Source of the DNA: UBA9414 sp958446945
GTDB taxonomy: Bacteria > Bacillota > Clostridia > Lachnospirales > Lachnospiraceae
Reading direction: 5' to 3'
Assembly: GCA_958446945.1 (NCBI GenBank)
Contig: CAUCYJ010000167.1
Location: 1 to 5,385 of the forward strand
Length of the DNA: 5,385 nt
A program made the position numbers and the translations under genes. The notes under the pieces are model-generated. The model had not been told where the DNA came from, searched no databases, and saw only the letters and a list, made by a program, of their open reading frames with translations. This document shows positions 5,201 to 5,385 of the stretch, in pieces (within the stretch, counting starts at the first letter, position 1; every line of letters starts with the position of its first letter).

Positions 5201-5250
5201 TTGACAAATATGCGAATGAATGATAAAATAAATGCACGACATGAATGTAG
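5201..5250 (+). promoter_or_regulatory. Rightward promoter with BlaI-type operator (unit 3)
   Basis: TTGACA (5201-5206), a 17-base spacer and TAAAAT (5224-5229) form the strongest promoter of the three units. The operator ATGCACGACATGAATGTAG (5232-5250) follows at once, with two further ATGTAGA/ATGTG echoes at 5254-5264. Transcription runs right through an 80-nt leader into the 52-bp repeat and out of the window. The stretch 5251-5330 holds no convincing gene; at its end GATTGTAATGAAAG repeats the RBS-start context of unit 2, but here the frame closes after ATG AAA GCC TGC. The natural target is either beyond the window or was cut off by the repeat element. Confidence 0.75.
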
Positions 5251-5330
5251 ACAATGTAGAATGTGAGGTGGTGAGAATAGTAAGAATTTTGCATTAAGGT
5301 TTTAGCAAAAATTAATCTGGCGATTGTAAT

Positions 5331-5382
5331 GAAAGCCTGCTAATAAAAAGTCAAGTGTTTTTTTGAAGAAAATTTCAAAAAT
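5331..5382. repeat. Right copy of 52-bp perfect inverted repeat bracketing the window
   Basis: This is the exact reverse complement of 1-52, starting GAAAGCCTGCTAATAAAAAG and running to AATTTCAAAAAT; the last three bases of the window (CCG) have no partner. Its first bases GAAAG also occur at 2524-2528 after the same GATTGTAAT, so the true boundary with the unit 3 leader may be after GAAAG rather than before it. The left copy has GAAAG too, but in an unrelated context (CAACTAC before it), which argues that GAAAG belongs to the repeat. Confidence 0.85.
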
Positions 5383-5385
5383 CCG

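Noticed and set aside
5264..5296. Short ORF after GAGGTGG in the unit 3 leader (GTG AGA ATA GTA AGA ATT TTG CAT TAA)
   Set aside because: It has eight codons, and the GTG lies inside or beside the candidate RBS, with no equivalent in the unit 2 leader.
1..5385. A CRISPR array, tRNA or rRNA gene
   Set aside because: I saw no regularly spaced direct repeats, no cloverleaf or CCA-type 3' end and no conserved rRNA sequence on reading both strands.

Overview
The window looks like a chromosomal accessory region of a low-GC, Gram-positive gut Clostridia (a Lachnospiraceae-like bacterium is my best guess). The basis is AT-rich intergenic DNA, strong AGGAGG-type ribosome binding sites, a BlaI/M56-peptidase regulatory pair, and a group II intron-like remnant and fold-back element of the kind common in that family. 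The genus cannot be fixed from the sequence.

Layout. Positions 1-52 and 5331-5382 form a perfect 52-bp inverted repeat that brackets the whole window. Just inside the left copy is a leftward promoter with an operator (84-133), divergent from a rightward promoter (182-210). The rightward promoter drives a two-gene operon: a BlaI/MecI-type repressor (242-634) and a BlaR1-like M56 membrane metallopeptidase (667-2016), closed by a clear intrinsic terminator (2057-2091). A second copy of the promoter-operator unit follows (2243-2293). Its leader is interrupted by a 157-bp fold-back element (MITE-like, 2348-2504), and behind it lie a 22-codon ORF (2521-2589) and a gene for an unrecognised single-TM protein of 141 residues (2613-3038). 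A probable 3' remnant of a group II intron (about 3112-3196) abuts the stop codon of a minus-strand EamA/DMT-family transporter (3200-4141). Upstream of the transporter is a dead insertion sequence (4274-5183) whose 17-bp terminal repeats are intact but whose DDE transposase has lost its middle. A third promoter-operator unit (5201-5250) faces right, with a leader that runs into the right inverted repeat.

How it may work. In bla/mec-type systems an M56 protease senses an extracellular signal and triggers inactivation of a dimeric winged-helix repressor bound to dyad operators. Here three near-identical operators (consensus ATGCAYGACATNNATGTAG) each sit just downstream of a -10 box. I infer that they are the binding sites of the BlaI-like repressor. 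The M56 protein has no penicillin-binding sensor domain; it ends in a Cys/His-rich outer segment, so its signal is probably not a beta-lactam bound by acylation. The three outputs are a leftward transcript leaving the window, the 22-codon ORF plus membrane protein, and a rightward transcript leaving the window. Two of them share the same leader and start context (GATTGTAATGAAAG). The right-hand unit also preserves the empty site of the fold-back element, which gives a clean TA target duplication. Overall this looks like a BlaI/M56-controlled regulon with duplicated outputs, heavily worked over by mobile elements.
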